NCBI RefSeq assembly: GCF_003286085.1
Contig: NW_020825294.1
Span: forward strand, 4,092,001-4,156,000
DNA from: Drosophila persimilis
Lineage: Eukaryota; Arthropoda; Insecta; Diptera; Drosophilidae
Direction: 5' to 3'
Length of the DNA stretch: 64,000 nt
The notes beneath the pieces are model-generated. The model was given only the letters and a program-made list of their open reading frames with translations. It made no database searches and was not told the DNA's origin. Shown in pieces: positions 13,260 to 25,698 of this stretch (position 1 is the stretch's first letter; each line of letters opens with the position of its first letter). The translations under genes were made by a program, and so were the position numbers.

Positions 13260-14462
13260 TCATCGCTGCCCCAAAAAAAACTCCTGATCCTCATCGTCAG
13301 TGCTCTGCATATAGTTCACAAACTGATCGGCCATATGCCAATACCAGTGAAGGGCCACCGACTCCAGGCCGCCCTTGTCGGCAATCCAGATCTGTCCGTT
13401 CTCCGATCTCTCGATGGCATTTACTATATTCTGGCCGCAGACGGCCGTCGATTGGCAGGGGGCACGACGCAGGCGATCGGCAAAGGACTGGCCGTATTCC
13501 AGGAAGGCAGTCAGTTCCCGATCGACAAACACTTTGGTGGGACCACAGCAGACGGCCATGACAGCCACACCATTTTGGGTGTAATACAGGGGATCCTGCG
13601 AAAGAATGAAAGACATTAGAGAGCATTTTCAAGCTAAGATCTCGCCCACTCACCGCTAGACTTCGGGTGAACCCAATCACACCAAACTTTGAGGCACTGT
13701 ACGCACAAAAGACTGGCGATGGATCCAGTCCTATGACGGAGGTGACATTCACAATCAGTCCACCCGAACCGCCCATCTTTCGGTCCATATAGGGCAGCAC
13801 AGTGGCCACGGTGTTCATCATGCCGGTCAGATTCGTATTGATGGTGGCATCAATGTTCCGCTCATCGCACAGGGTGGCCCCATTGATCAGCACATCGATG
13901 TAGTCCATCTGGACCATGACCTCATCGAAGTACTTCTTCATCTCCTCGCGGGCCATGGTCACATCGAAGGTCCAGAAGAAGATCTGTGTGCTGTGCTTAA
14001 TCGATTGTAACTGAGCGATGGCCGGGGGGTTTTCCACGCTCTGAAGGATGGCCAGTTTCTAGGCAAAGAATCAAGATAGAATCAATATGATATGATGCAC
14101 ATTCCTTGGTATCTATTTTTATATGCCAGCAATCCGTAATCGAAAGTACTTCCCTTAAGCAAAAGTAGATCAAACTCAAAACATAAACTTAATTGTAGCT
14201 TTGAACAGCAAAAGTCAGCGGACAAAAACAAAACATGAAAAAGTCATTAACTTAATTAGTTTCGACAGCTACCAGCAGCAGCCAAGAGACTAGAGACTAG
14301 AGACTTGTTTAAGAACCAGAACCACTTCGGAACACTCTCCACTCTCTACACCACTCTACCACTCACCGCTATATTCTTGGTCATGAGAACCTTGCTGGTC
14401 TCCAGTGCAATGCCACCGCAGTCAGCCACATAGCAGACATGCTTACCCGTCAGATCGTACAT
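13260..14462 (-). CDS. Adhr: Adh-related protein (ADHR, short-chain dehydrogenase family), 278 aa, three coding exons
   Basis: The exons in coding order are 14462-14367 (32 codons), 14058-13654 (405 nt) and 13595-13260 (111 codons plus TGA). Introns start GTGAGT and end AG, and all exon junctions are in phase 0. The protein begins MYDLTGKHVCYVADCGGIA. The nucleotide-binding loop reads CGGIA where ADH has GLGGIG, so the final Gly is Ala. The catalytic-type YxxxK is present (YSASK), preceded by NVTSV with the Ser. The C-terminus is longer than that of ADH and rich in acidic residues (STDDEDQEFF). The start codon lies 314 bp downstream of the Adh stop, with no TATA box seen between them. In Drosophila Adhr is known to be expressed from a dicistronic Adh-Adhr transcript. 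Its enzymatic substrate is unknown. Confidence 0.96.
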
Positions 14463-14585
14463 TCTTTTGGCTGCCTTTCTCAAGTTCTTTTCTATTACTA
14501 AACAGTAAAGTTTTTGTGTGGAAATCGATAGAGGCCACAACGACCACTGACCACCACTGACCATTGCTCTTTTTATCTAGTTTTT

Positions 14586-14591
14586 TTTAAT
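14586..14591 (-). other. Adh: possible Adh poly(A) signal (ATTAAA)
   Basis: The variant signal ATTAAA lies about 186 nt past the Adh stop, in the Adh-Adhr interval. I found no canonical AATAAA in that interval. A weak signal would suit partial read-through into Adhr. This is inference. Confidence 0.4.
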
Positions 14592-14776
14592 TAAAAGAGA
14601 GCTATAGCTCTTATCGATTTTGTTGAAATTTCTCAAATATAATTTTGTATTATCATATTCAAAACGGGGTTCAAATCAGCCTTATTGCCATATGTGTATG
14701 TATATACGTAACAATTGAGTGGAAAAAAAGAAACTAAAAGCTAAAACGCCATGTCCCATAGAGTCTCTGGGATGGT

Positions 14777-15665
14777 TTAGATGCCCGAGTCCCAGTGCTG
14801 GGTCCATGTGATGGGCTCCAAGGTGCCCAAATCCAACTTCCAGATGGCACCGTTCTTGTTCAGCTCAATGGCCTTCACAAAGTTCTCGGCGCACTGCTGA
14901 GAGGTCTGGGTGGGATGCTCGAGCAGCTTCTCCGCCACACGGGGCTCCACATCCAGCCACGAGTTGAATTTGTGGACCAGAGTGGTCCTGGTGATGCCAG
15001 GATTGACAGTGTAAGCAGTGACACCAGTAATGGGAGCCAGTTTCTATGGGATTTCAAAGAAATATTTAGTTTTGGGGAGTAGGAAAAACGTTGGATTACT
15101 TACCGCCAGGGAGGAGGTAAAGTTAACCACCGCCGCCTTGGAGCCGGAGTAAACGGGCACCTGGTAGATGGCATTGAAACCGGTGACGGAGCCAATGTTG
15201 CAAATGATGCCGCCTGGGCCGCCCTTGCGCTTGTCCCAGAAGTCCAGAATGGCTGTGGTGGTGTTGACCAGGCCCGTGTAGTTAACGGCAATGGTGCGCT
15301 CGATCTGATGATCGTCCAGGATGCCAGCACCGTTGATCAGGACATCGATTGTCTTCACCTGGGCAAAGATGGTCTTCAGGAGCTTGGTGGTCTCAGCGAC
15401 GGGCACAGTCACATCGTAGGGATAGAAGGTGATGGTCACCTTGGGATTGATTGCCTTCAGTTCGGCAATGGCAGCCGGATTGTCAATGCGATCCAGGATG
15501 ACCAGGTTCTAAAAAAAAATAAATTTTTAAATTTAGGATTCCATAGATTCCATGGAATTCGTTCTCTCTTACCTTCAGATTACGCTTGACCAACTCCCGG
15601 CTGGTGTCCAGGCCAATGCCGCCCAGACCGGCCACGAAAACGACGTTCTTGTTGGTGAGAGACAT
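14777..15665 (-). CDS. Adh: alcohol dehydrogenase (ADH), 254 aa, three coding exons
   Basis: NAD-dependent insect-type ADH of the short-chain dehydrogenase family, which oxidises ethanol and other alcohols, mainly in fat body and gut. Coding exons are 15665-15573 (31 codons), 15508-15104 (405 nt) and 15043-14777 (88 codons plus TAA). The introns are short, with GT..AG ends and phase 0. The start [18 protein letters not shown] carries the dinucleotide-binding glycine loop. NIGSVTGF holds the catalytic Ser (about residue 138) and YSGSK the Tyr151/Lys155 pair. The protein ends THWDSGI-like (TQHWDSGI). Its length equals that of obscura-group ADH. It lies antisense inside an osp intron, directly upstream of Adhr. 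Two promoters are visible: a proximal TATA box near 15740 and a distal one near 16580. Confidence 0.98.
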
Positions 15666-15739
15666 TCTGTCTTTTGATCTGGGAATCGATGGGACAATTC
15701 AACAGTTTGTTATTATATTTATTCTGGTTTTCTGTCTCG

Positions 15740-15747
15740 TATTTATA
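15740..15747 (-). promoter_or_regulatory. Adh: Adh proximal promoter TATA box
   Basis: TATAAATA on the minus strand lies 75 bp before the Adh ATG, which places the start site near 15710-15716 and gives a leader of about 50 nt. Drosophila Adh is known to have a proximal (larval) and a distal (adult) promoter. Confidence 0.75.
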
Positions 15748-16473
15748 GGGAGTTCGGCAAGAGCTTCCGCCAGAAGCTTCTTTCACGTCGAGCTTTTCTG
15801 TTTCTTATCTCTCGCATTACGTGTTCGGATCGTTTGCGTTCGTTTTGTTTTGGTTATTTGCCGGCAAATTTATGTTAATACTCGTACGTGTGTGTGTGCG
15901 AGTCTAATCAGGAATAGAATACCACTCATACTTGTATTTTTATTTGAGTCTCAAGGTATCGTAAATTATGTCTATGTTTAGAGTTCAGGTTCTTGAGGAA
16001 AACTACTGCGTGTCTGCTGGTCTATCGGAGTCGACACGCGCGGCCATCTAACAGCGAGTGAGGGCATTACTTAACAGGCGACTGTTATGTTACTTAGCCG
16101 TCGGTCCTCCTCTGTTATCAACCGAAAAGTGTAAACAAATTGTTTTTTCTGGACAAGAGCCAAAAGTGCTTCTTGTAGAATTAGAATTGAGGAAATTATT
16201 TGCATAAAGAGCACTTGGGAAATACGTCATACGAATTTTTGATCTATCACTTTAACAAAAAATGGACAGCTGCTTTGTGAAGATATTTTCTCTTTTTTGA
16301 TATTTTATATTTGAACTTTTCTACGCCCAACTCGAACGTTTTTCAACCCAAGCTCCAACGAGATGTTTTTTTAAACGACGTTTTACAACTGGAACTGCGC
16401 TATCAAGAAATTTCTTGAGTTACTGCAGAACCGAGTGGGATGGGCCGACTGTACTTGGATTACAGTTACTTAC

Positions 16474-16555
16474 TTGATCGATTGAGTAGATTTAAAGAAA
16501 TGCTGGTCCGCCTGCTGCACCTGACAACTACTGACTGCACTGTAGACAATAATCG
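16474..16555 (-). other. Adh: Adh distal (adult) leader exon, non-coding
   Basis: A perfect donor GTAAGT on the minus strand occupies 16473-16468, directly after 16474. The distal TATA box sits about 30 bp above the upper end of this exon. A matching acceptor (...TTCCCAG) ends at 15679, 13 nt upstream of the Adh ATG, so the distal leader would splice just before the start codon as in other Drosophila. The transcription start is only approximate. Confidence 0.6.
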
Positions 16556-16576
16556 TGGTCCTCGACATGTGCAGTG

Positions 16577-16585
16577 CCTTAAATA
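16577..16585 (-). promoter_or_regulatory. Adh: Adh distal promoter TATA box
   Basis: TATTTAAGG on the minus strand matches, from memory, the distal Adh TATA sequence of other Drosophila. It lies about 0.84 kb upstream of the proximal TATA box. Confidence 0.7.
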
Positions 16586-17012
16586 CACTGCGGCTGCGCC
16601 TCTGTCGGCGCCTCTGTCAACGCAAACGCAAACGCCGACGCGATAATTCGTAATAATGTAAAATGCAATAAAAATATACAGCAACCAAAAAGGAATGCTA
16701 GCGTCAATAGTCGAAGTTTTTGATACCCTGATAGCCTTACATATTTTAAACAAATTTGACTAATGAAGATTATATAAAAACAAACAAAACGGGACCACAT
16801 CTGTAAATTTAATTCAAGAAAATATATACCTACAATGCTCAATATCGATATACCCCAGGAAAGGGTATCACAAATGATCTGCAGACATGTGCAGAGCGAA
16901 AACAAATGCAAAATATGCAAATGGAAAGAGGGGGAGCAAGAGAGCGGGCAATATTGATTGATAAAGGGGGAGAGGACAGCCAGATCATAGCATCAGTCGC
17001 GGGAGAGCAACA

Positions 17013-17052
<40 letters not shown>

Positions 17053-20000
17053 AAAAGCTTTAACCTTCAGTGAATGTCAAGCAATGTGTGAGCAGCAGAT
17101 CAGCAGAGCAGCAGAGTGGACCCAGCCTTCGTTGTTGCTTGGCAATTGAACTTCGGCTTAATTTACATATTCACACAGCGAGAGGAGATAGTGTGTTCGA
17201 CTGAAGAAGAAGGGGTGAGCGCTAGACGGCGGAGCGGGGCATCTACATACACACATATATGTACATATATGTCTGTAGAATCAGTCTAGAATAACACACA
17301 CAACACGCCCCCTAAAACGCAGCTCATTAGCAATCGCTCGCTTGTCGGCAGCAGAAACCAAGCCCACTTCAGAGCCGAGCAGGAATAGCGGTTTCGAGTG
17401 TGTGTGTGTGCTCCAGAGAGAGGGAGAGCTGAATACAAGTATGTAAAAGAAAACAAAAATATGCAACAGTTAAACGTTAACCCATTGGTGGTTAAGGAAG
17501 GTAAAGCAGAATAAAAGACTTTTTGTATTAAAATTGAGGATATACAGAGAAATCTAAGCAGTAATATTTATATATATAATATAAATATAATTTGAATCCA
17601 ATTATAATTAATTTGAAAGGAAATCTGCTCTTAGAATATGTATATATAGAATATTGCTTAACCATTTCCAAATATCACAAGTCCTGTTTTTTTCTTCCCA
17701 CTTGAGTACATGCCGCCATCAGTGGGTTAAGCGTAGTAAAGGGTCCATAGCGGGACACGTGTGATGCAATCGAGAGAGGGAGAATGGAAAGAGATAAGCA
17801 TGCGGAAGAAAAGAGCTTTCAATTTACATATGAAATACGAGTAGTTGTCCGTACTTGAACCTGTTTATTGATGTGTAATATATACACAAATTAAATTACA
17901 TAAATGGGCTCGATGTGGGTTACACATCTAATATATAGGGTTCGACTTGTATGGCAACGGAAACTGGAATGATTCTGGATGATTCTTTGCATCAAATCGG
18001 TCGCTGCATCTCTGACGTATGTAAAAGTGAAATATAGTATTATATTCCAATTATTTTAAATAATATTTCATAATCGTTTTGGCCCCCATAAGTGGGTTAT
18101 CGCCTAGAAACTCGTGCGGCAAAAAGCATGTGCAGCACGCATGTTAGGGGGAAGCCTGAATTTTCCACAAATATACACGAATACCCTTACCCACTGACCC
18201 AATAATCAAAGTGGTAGGGTTTATTCCCTAGCAACTACTCGTAGAACCAATCAAAAGGTACTCCATATAAGAAAAATCGTATGACTGTTCCAGACACCGC
18301 TTTGATATGGTTTTTTCCTATCAGCAGACGTACCCAGACGTCTCTGTACTCGCACGAAACCCCTCCAGACCTATTCCATCATTAAGTACAGTGTGTTATC
18401 GCGGGGTGTCGGCACAAGTGTGGCATGGCCCCCGGGGTCCACGCTGCCGGTGACATTCAACCTCTGGGGGGTAATGACGCCAACAGCGTACCTGTCAAAA
18501 CCGATTTATGTGCATACATCCAAATATCCCCCCCTAGAAAGCATAGTCGTATATGTAGATGTCGTGCCTCGCAGCTAATTAAGCCACTGGCATTGTCTTC
18601 CCCGCTGTGTGTGGTGTGTGGTGTGTGTGCGTGTGCCTATTGAAACGAAACTGGGGCTTCTAAACGGCACTGCCTAAGCGGCTTACCTATATATGCCACA
18701 CGGTACCTACTCGTACTAGAGAAAGGCGGGACTAGAGATGGTGTTGTGGGTGCCGAGCATAATCTAATTTACAATTCCACCGACCGACCCATTTGACTTC
18801 CTTCCTCTTTTTGTATTCTCCAGGGAATCAACCTCTTTTGACGTACGAGGCCTGATCAGATTTCCCCTTTTACGCTTGACTTTGCTTTGGGGTCTCCTCT
18901 AATCAAAACCGCACAAAAGTTGCATCATATTATTTGCATTTCTAATCCACTGTACTATAAATGTGTGAGGTCTTTTCATCCACAATAATGCAGTCATCAA
19001 TCATATTTTATATATATGTATTTTCAAAAGCGTCTTAGAATCTACTTTAAAGTTTGATAAATTTCTAATTGGGTTTTTCTTTTGTTACTTCTGGAAACTA
19101 CATTGATCTTTTGATCTTCTTTGGGAATTGAGTGAAACGAATTGAATTTGTAAGAGATTAAGGGAACTTTTCAATGATTAATGCCTGAAAATTTCATATG
19201 AAAAACATATGTTCTAAGATTTTGAAAGATCAATCTTGAATCTAAAGAGAAACCTCTCTATTTCCACCGATCTCTACCGAAAAAAGAAAGCTCTCCCCAT
19301 CGAAAAGGTACCTCTCACTTCATTAAACCCTTTTTTCATTCGGGTTGGGCCTCCAAATCACATTCAATAGATTCGCTCTTCAATATTTATGAATTCAATC
19401 GCGAAAACGAGGAAAAACGAAAAGCCAATGGAAAAGGAAAAGGAAATAGGAAAAATAAATAAAGAACTAGAGCGTAAAGTGAGAAATGGTGCTTGGTGCT
19501 GACTCTTGATTATTCGTGTGCGAGTTCTCTATTCTACCGCCGAGTGTCTCTCTCTCTCCTTATAAATAAAACTCTCGACACACCTCAGCACACCACACCA
19601 CACACATGTACTGCCCCTTCGCCTTCCCCTTACCCGCAGATTGTTGAATGTTGCATGGTGTTGAAGAGAAATCAACTTTAGGGAGTTGCAACTTGCAACG
19701 ATATGCTGTGTGCAACACATTTCAACGTCATCTTCGCTGAAGGTTGAGCTTAATTTGCTTTGACTTTTAGCAATTTGCATAAATATCAGACACACTGCTG
19801 GGGCAAGTCCTACGCTGCCGTGGCATCGCATGGCATGGCATGGCACGGCCCGATTGCTGCTATGATTTTCTGGCCACAGAATCAGCAATAACAATCAGAA
19901 TCAGATCCAGATCCAGAGTCAGATTCCCCCCTCTCACAGAATCTGTGGCATAAGGTACGAGTACTCCACAGGCGATGAGGCGGCCCGAGAGCGAGAGCGA

Positions 20001-20850
20001 GGGCGTTTGGGGCTTGGTAGAATGACAACAGCAGAAAAAATATGTATATGAAACGAACGAATTATAAAGGAATTATGATTTCTGACGGGGGCGTTGAATA
20101 TAATTTACCCCTTCAGCTGTCTGTCCCCCTATTTCATGCGGCGACAATGCAAATATGATCGCAGCACTGCGATCAGGCGATCGTAACAATCTTTGAATAC
20201 AGTCTGTACTACACTTACAGATTGGCGGAACACAAATATGGTTTGGGCGAATGGAGAGAACTTAGAGAGGCTCTTGAGATATTTGTATCGAAAGTAAAGA
20301 GAGTGAAATCATTGTTTGATCAACAAATTAGCAAAGATCTTAGGAGATAGTTAGATAGATACATGTTAACCTTCATAGAGGGGGGTATATTCGGATAAAA
20401 GTGTAAGTAAAATATTTATATAAGCTGGTTAGAGTTCTTAGATTGTTATTTACGATCATCTAATCAATACTTATAAAATGATTTACACCTCAACGCTTAA
20501 ATGATCATTGAAGATTACTTAAGTATCTTTCATTATTCTCTACCAACTTATTTATTATCTTCTTATCAAAGATCTTAGAGCTTATCTCTCTTTTAGAAAG
20601 TGTTCTTGAATATTTTTATAAATATTTATGATCTAACCATTAAAGTTAAAGAAAATCAAGACAAACTTTGCTATCTAGTAGAAAAGATCTTGAAAGATTA
20701 CTTTTCGGTGCAAAAGTATTCCAATTTAATTCAATCTTCATAGCTTTTCTATTACCATATATTTTTCTGATATTTTTAATTCTATGATGTTATTATTTTC
20801 GATACTCTTTCATTCGATTCTAATCTATTTTTAATTTCTTTAATTTTCAG
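16586..20850 (+). other. osp: osp intron between Adh and the first osp exon of the window
   Basis: Apart from the GA microsatellite I recognise no gene. The region upstream of the distal Adh promoter could hold Adh enhancers, but none can be called from sequence alone. Small frames here are not conserved-looking. Both TA-rich (17.5-18.1 kb, 20.3-20.8 kb) and more balanced segments occur. Confidence 0.6.
17021..17051. repeat. (GA)n microsatellite
   Basis: An uninterrupted GA run of about 31 bp, preceded by GCGCGCGC. It lies 0.4 kb upstream of the distal Adh promoter. GA runs can bind GAGA factor, but no role is shown here. Confidence 0.85.
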
Positions 20851-20916
20851 CGCTGGCAGCGACGATGGTTTGTTCTCTACGATGATGGCGAGCTCACGTA
20901 TTCGGTGGATGATTAT
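20851..20916 (+). CDS. osp: osp coding exon a (PH1 middle)
   Basis: TTTTCAG precedes and GTGAGT follows. The exon is 66 nt, phase 0 at both ends, and encodes 22 residues ([15 protein letters not shown]...DDY) typical of strands 2-3 of a PH domain as in MPRIP. Confidence 0.93.
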
Positions 20917-23900
20917 GTGAGTATTTAATTTAGGCTTGGAGTTAGAATAAATTACAGAGCCATATAGGAACCATACCCATAAAAGTGTGCAAACAATTCA
21001 ATTAATAATAGAACGTCTTGTTTGTTTGAATGCCCCCTAAGGTGGTTCTTTGGCGATAAGAAATATTAATAAAAAGACTACAATAAATGTTAGGCAATGC
21101 CCTGGCATTGTTTGAAAATACTTTTGAGATAACCGAGATGTGGTTTTTTTTTGTCAATTAAAAATAAACGACCGTCCACTCGAGTGCCTGCTAATTATGG
21201 CCTTGCTCTTGGCCTCGCCACGCGAATGTTTGTCATATCTTATCGCTTATAGCCAAATAGTGCCACATCAGACTAGCTCAACAAGTTGCCGGCTGGTTGC
21301 CTTGGAAGATGATTATAAAACATAAGAGGAAAGAAAAAAGAAATGACCGAAGACTGTGATAATCTTAGAAAACGAAGAACAGTTGCCCTACCAGGGAATA
21401 TGTCACATAATTATGGCTTAAACTTGTAAAAGTTAATGGGAAAATCCTCTTAAATTAAGCGACAACTTTTGTTTAGTTTGCACAACTCTTTAGAATGTAT
21501 TTTTATATTATTTTGTACTCGTTTTTTCCTGCAGCCCGAAACCATACCGCAGGCCTGCATTGACATGACCAAAGTGCTGGAGGTGACCGGGGCCGTGGAG
21601 GTTACAGGTCATCCCAATTCCATAGCCATAACCGCACCGGAGCGTGTCACCTTCGTGAAGGGCACCAGCTCCGAGGAGTCGCAGTGGTGGCTCAACATTC
21701 TGGCGGCCTTTCCCAAATCCAAGGGTCGCCACAAGCGCAGCGCCACCCTGCCGGGCGGCCAGGTGGTTGGCAGCCTGCGGCAGTCGAGCAACATGGACAT
21801 GTCCACGAAGCTGGGCAATCGCCACAGCTCGTACCACAAGGACACGCTCACGTCCTCCCAGTCGGCGGGCAATTTGCTGAGCAGCCTGGATCTGAGTCCT
21901 AGTTCTACGAATACCGGTGGATCCACCACGGTGACCAATACCCAGGGCACTGTGGACGATGACGAGGAGGATGATGGCGTGGAAACGGGCGAGGATGTCG
22001 ACGAAGAGGACGAGGAGGATGTGCAGCCAAGGAAATCGAAGGCATCGACCAGCTGCATCATCGGACAGGATGAGAACAATCGAAATGCCGGCAATGAGAT
22101 CACAAATCGGGGTGAGTAGTCCATTGAAATGTTAGAGTTAGATTATTCAAAGAGTGTTTTTTGAGGTTAATGATCCATATAGGGAATATTTACTCTTTAT
22201 CAAGTGATTCTCAATAATTTTGAGACCTGTTGGATTGAGAAAACACTTTGATGATTACAAAAATACAGCTTCAAAGGGATCTTCTATAGGAATAAGTAAT
22301 ATTTATAGAGAGATTTGTTCTCTTAAGAATTCCGAATGCTTTAAAATGCTGCTCTTAAAAGCTTTTCAAATGAAATCTATGAAATGAATGCTCAGCAAAA
22401 GCACAAACCCGCTCATGGCAGTCAGCTTTTGACACACAAAAGAACATTTCCAGAATGTCATATATCGCTCATGATTTGAAAACACAGGAAACTATTTTAA
22501 AATCCAATCAAATTTGATTGAAATAAATCTGCTATATACCCAGATCCCTAGATCTCTCATAATAGAAGGATATTCACGCAGAGAATTCCCTTAAAGAAGT
22601 AGCATTTCATTTCAGACATTGAAATATATTCGCTTCTACTTTGTATCCAATTAAAGATGATTTATATACCCAAAAATATCATTTATAGAGCTCTCTATAC
22701 CTTGCAATCAGCCCAAAAACTTCCTAGAAATGATCCCGAAATCCTTACAAAATTGATTGAAATCGATGTGTTCGAATTTTAATCCCAAGATCATGCCGAT
22801 CAACCGATCAAGGTACACACTTCCGCATTAAACCACCAATCAAAGTATTTATTTATTTTACGAAAATTAATTCCAGTTTCGCAGATTCCTTTGTACATAC
22901 ATATATTTCAGGTAAAGTTGATAAAGTGACTTTTACTTTTCACTCCACCACAGAGCACTTATTTGAACAATCTTCCGTATCTTGTGCTCTGTATTTTGTA
23001 CCCTTGACAGCCATTTTTTCTGTGTCGTTTTTTTTTTTGTTCGTACGAGAGTAGTCCATTTTTCGAGTCCCATCCGCAGTTTTGTTCTCTGTTCGCGAGT
23101 CTCTCGGTATCGGCTGCTATAATTTTTATGATCATTTATGGCTTGCAGCAATCAAAATTATCAACCATGCCCCAGACGCAGACAGACGTACAGTTGAAGG
23201 ATTGCAGGGCTGTCTAGGGGGGACAGCAGTAGTGGGGGCAGGGGCAAGGGGCATGGGGCAGTGCGTGCAGCTAGTTAAAGCCACTGCCACAGCCACAGCC
23301 ACGAAATTAACCTTGAATTCACACACACACACACACGAACGGGGACCGACTGGAGCTGAGGATGGGGCTGCTTCGAATCCCCTCCACTACTTAAGATCGT
23401 ATAATGGTAGGCTTCATAAATTTTCTTTAGATCCCATAGCAGCAGAGAGCAGAGCAGAGTGGAGCCCGCGAAGGTCTGGTTCTCGTTGGGTTCGTTGGAT
23501 GCTGCTGCTGCCTGCTGCCTGCTGTATGCTCTCCTGTAATTGCAGTTACTGTGAATGTTCTCACATACATTGCTGCAGGATACTTGTTCATGGAAAAATG
23601 ATATTCACGCTTAAATTATAGTGTGTCTGCCCCACAGATCCCTACTCATGGGGGGAGGCACACACATAGTACTTTGGAATAGGACTGGGACCCTTTTCAT
23701 GGTTTGGCAGTAGAGTAGAGGCCCCCCCACCCCCTTCGAGCTCTCTCCTACTCTGTGTGTGTCTCTGTTGCAAATTCAAGGCTCAGCCCCCCACATCAAA
23801 TGGCATTATTCCGTTGATAAATCGCCAGTTAAATACGTGAACCAGTTCGAATTGGTCTTCTCTGCTCTGCTCTGCTCTGCCCTACGAAATGGAAAGCGAA

Positions 23901-25662
23901 AATTAACCATCTTCACAGATCCATAAGGTGGTAAAACATGAAAAGTGCCGATACCTGGCCAAAGGGCATTGAAAAATAAGTCAAAGAAGGTACTGATTGG
24001 TACTATAGAACTATGAAACTATGATCTTTGAGGCGAGTAGACGAGAGAATTGCTGGAAAATGTAAGGTAACTGAATTTATAGAGGGAATATATGTATAAT
24101 AATGTTTGGGTATTGGATCTCTAAAGATTTTGTTTGTGGGAACCTGCTCAGTGCCCAGGCGGAATGTAATGGAATGGAATGTAATGGAAACAAAAAGACG
24201 GAGAGCGCTCCCATTCTCTTCGTTCGATTTTGTTTCTTTCCAACTTGTTCCGTCCCAATAATAGATAGTATTTCCTTTATTCCTTGAGATTCTTTTCCAA
24301 TTTAGTATATCCAAAGGTTTCTACTAGATTTCTGCGAGTAACCCCCTCCATAACCATATGTTTCATCCACAAAAGTACCACTCTTTCCTTATTCTTTGAT
24401 AGCAGGCACTCCAAATCGAGTATTCCTTTAGTTTTTCATCTAATTTTCCAACGAATATCACTATCAATTACTACCGCTTCTGGCACTCCCTCTCTCTCTC
24501 TCTGTGTGTCTAATGTAAAGGTTTACACATTCCCCATTCACGTTCTCCATCCACCACACTCGTACGTTTCTTTTTCGATTAGAGAGATACAGTGTTATGC
24601 CGGGTAATAGGTCCGGAGAGGTCTGAAGATCAGTTACAGCGACTGGTAGGACTCTAGGGCATTTTTTTCTGTGGGCAGGCAGCTTCTTTTTCGTGGTGGT
24701 GCTGACACAGACTAATTACATTCCATCAATAAGCAAAATTGTGCGGCAAATGAGGCAATTCATTGGCCCCTCTGCAGCCCCTCTGCAGCCTCTCTGCTGC
24801 CTCTTGGCTCTGTACACTTTCTGAATGGAAGAGATCTGCTGGGAGAGCAGGCCTTAAAGCTCTTAAAATGCACAACGACAAAGATTATAAACTGTCTACA
24901 CCTAATAGCCGTCGGCTAGTCAGTGGAGGGAGGGGGAGAGAGAGGCCAGTGTCAGGATGGGGGCCACGTTGAAATATATTTTCCAAGAGACCAGAGAGAT
25001 AGGCCCCTCCGGGACATGTGTGTGGCTGGGTCTATCCACCGTGTGTCTGTGGCACGGCACAGGGACTTGTGTAATGGGCAAAGTTTCACGGCAAAGTGAA
25101 TAATTACAGTGCAAATAAATCTCTTGCAGCGCAAAGGGTACTCTTTACTATGATTCTCTTTGGATTTTTTAGCAAAAAAGGTGACGAAATGCAACAAAGA
25201 AGGCAACAATCAAAGCATCAGCTTGCCACAGAAGTTCCTGCAACATGGAATTAAGTGCAAGATTGTATTACAAAAGACAACTCTGTGCAACAATGTTGCC
25301 CGCTAGACTTTTTCAATGAATCAAAGGCTTATCCTCCCTATCCTGGCTCTCTCTTATCGGGTACTTAACCCATGGGCTTTTCATAGTATATCAATCGTTA
25401 ATTACAACCCTTTTGCAACATTGTCTGTGTGTCTGGGTGTGCTGTATGTGTGTGTGCTGTATGTGGAGTTCCATTAGTTCATTATCAATCTATTGAGAAA
25501 CCTATTATGCCCCAAACCGCGAGAGAGAGAGAGGCGAGAGGGTGCCCCAGCCTCGGACAACTTCTGTGCAAATGCAAAATGACAGCTGCTCGAGGAGGAG
25601 CCTCACGAGGAGGAGGCGTCTCGCCAGCTAACGATGCAAGTTGTACGATTTACGAGACTTGC

Positions 25663-25698
<36 letters not shown>

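Noticed and set aside
13080-13619. Plus-strand frame of 179 codons opposite Adhr
   Set aside because: Antisense shadow of a real coding exon.
13297-14037. 246-codon minus-strand frame over Adhr
   Set aside because: It is Adhr exon 2 read on through the intron, then into a shifted exon 3; the spliced Adhr model fits the family.
22904-22918. TTTCAG fused to GTAAAG in the 7.1-kb osp intron as a second ratchet site
   Set aside because: The donor half is GTAAAG rather than GTAAGT/GTGAGT and the upstream tract is only partly pyrimidine.
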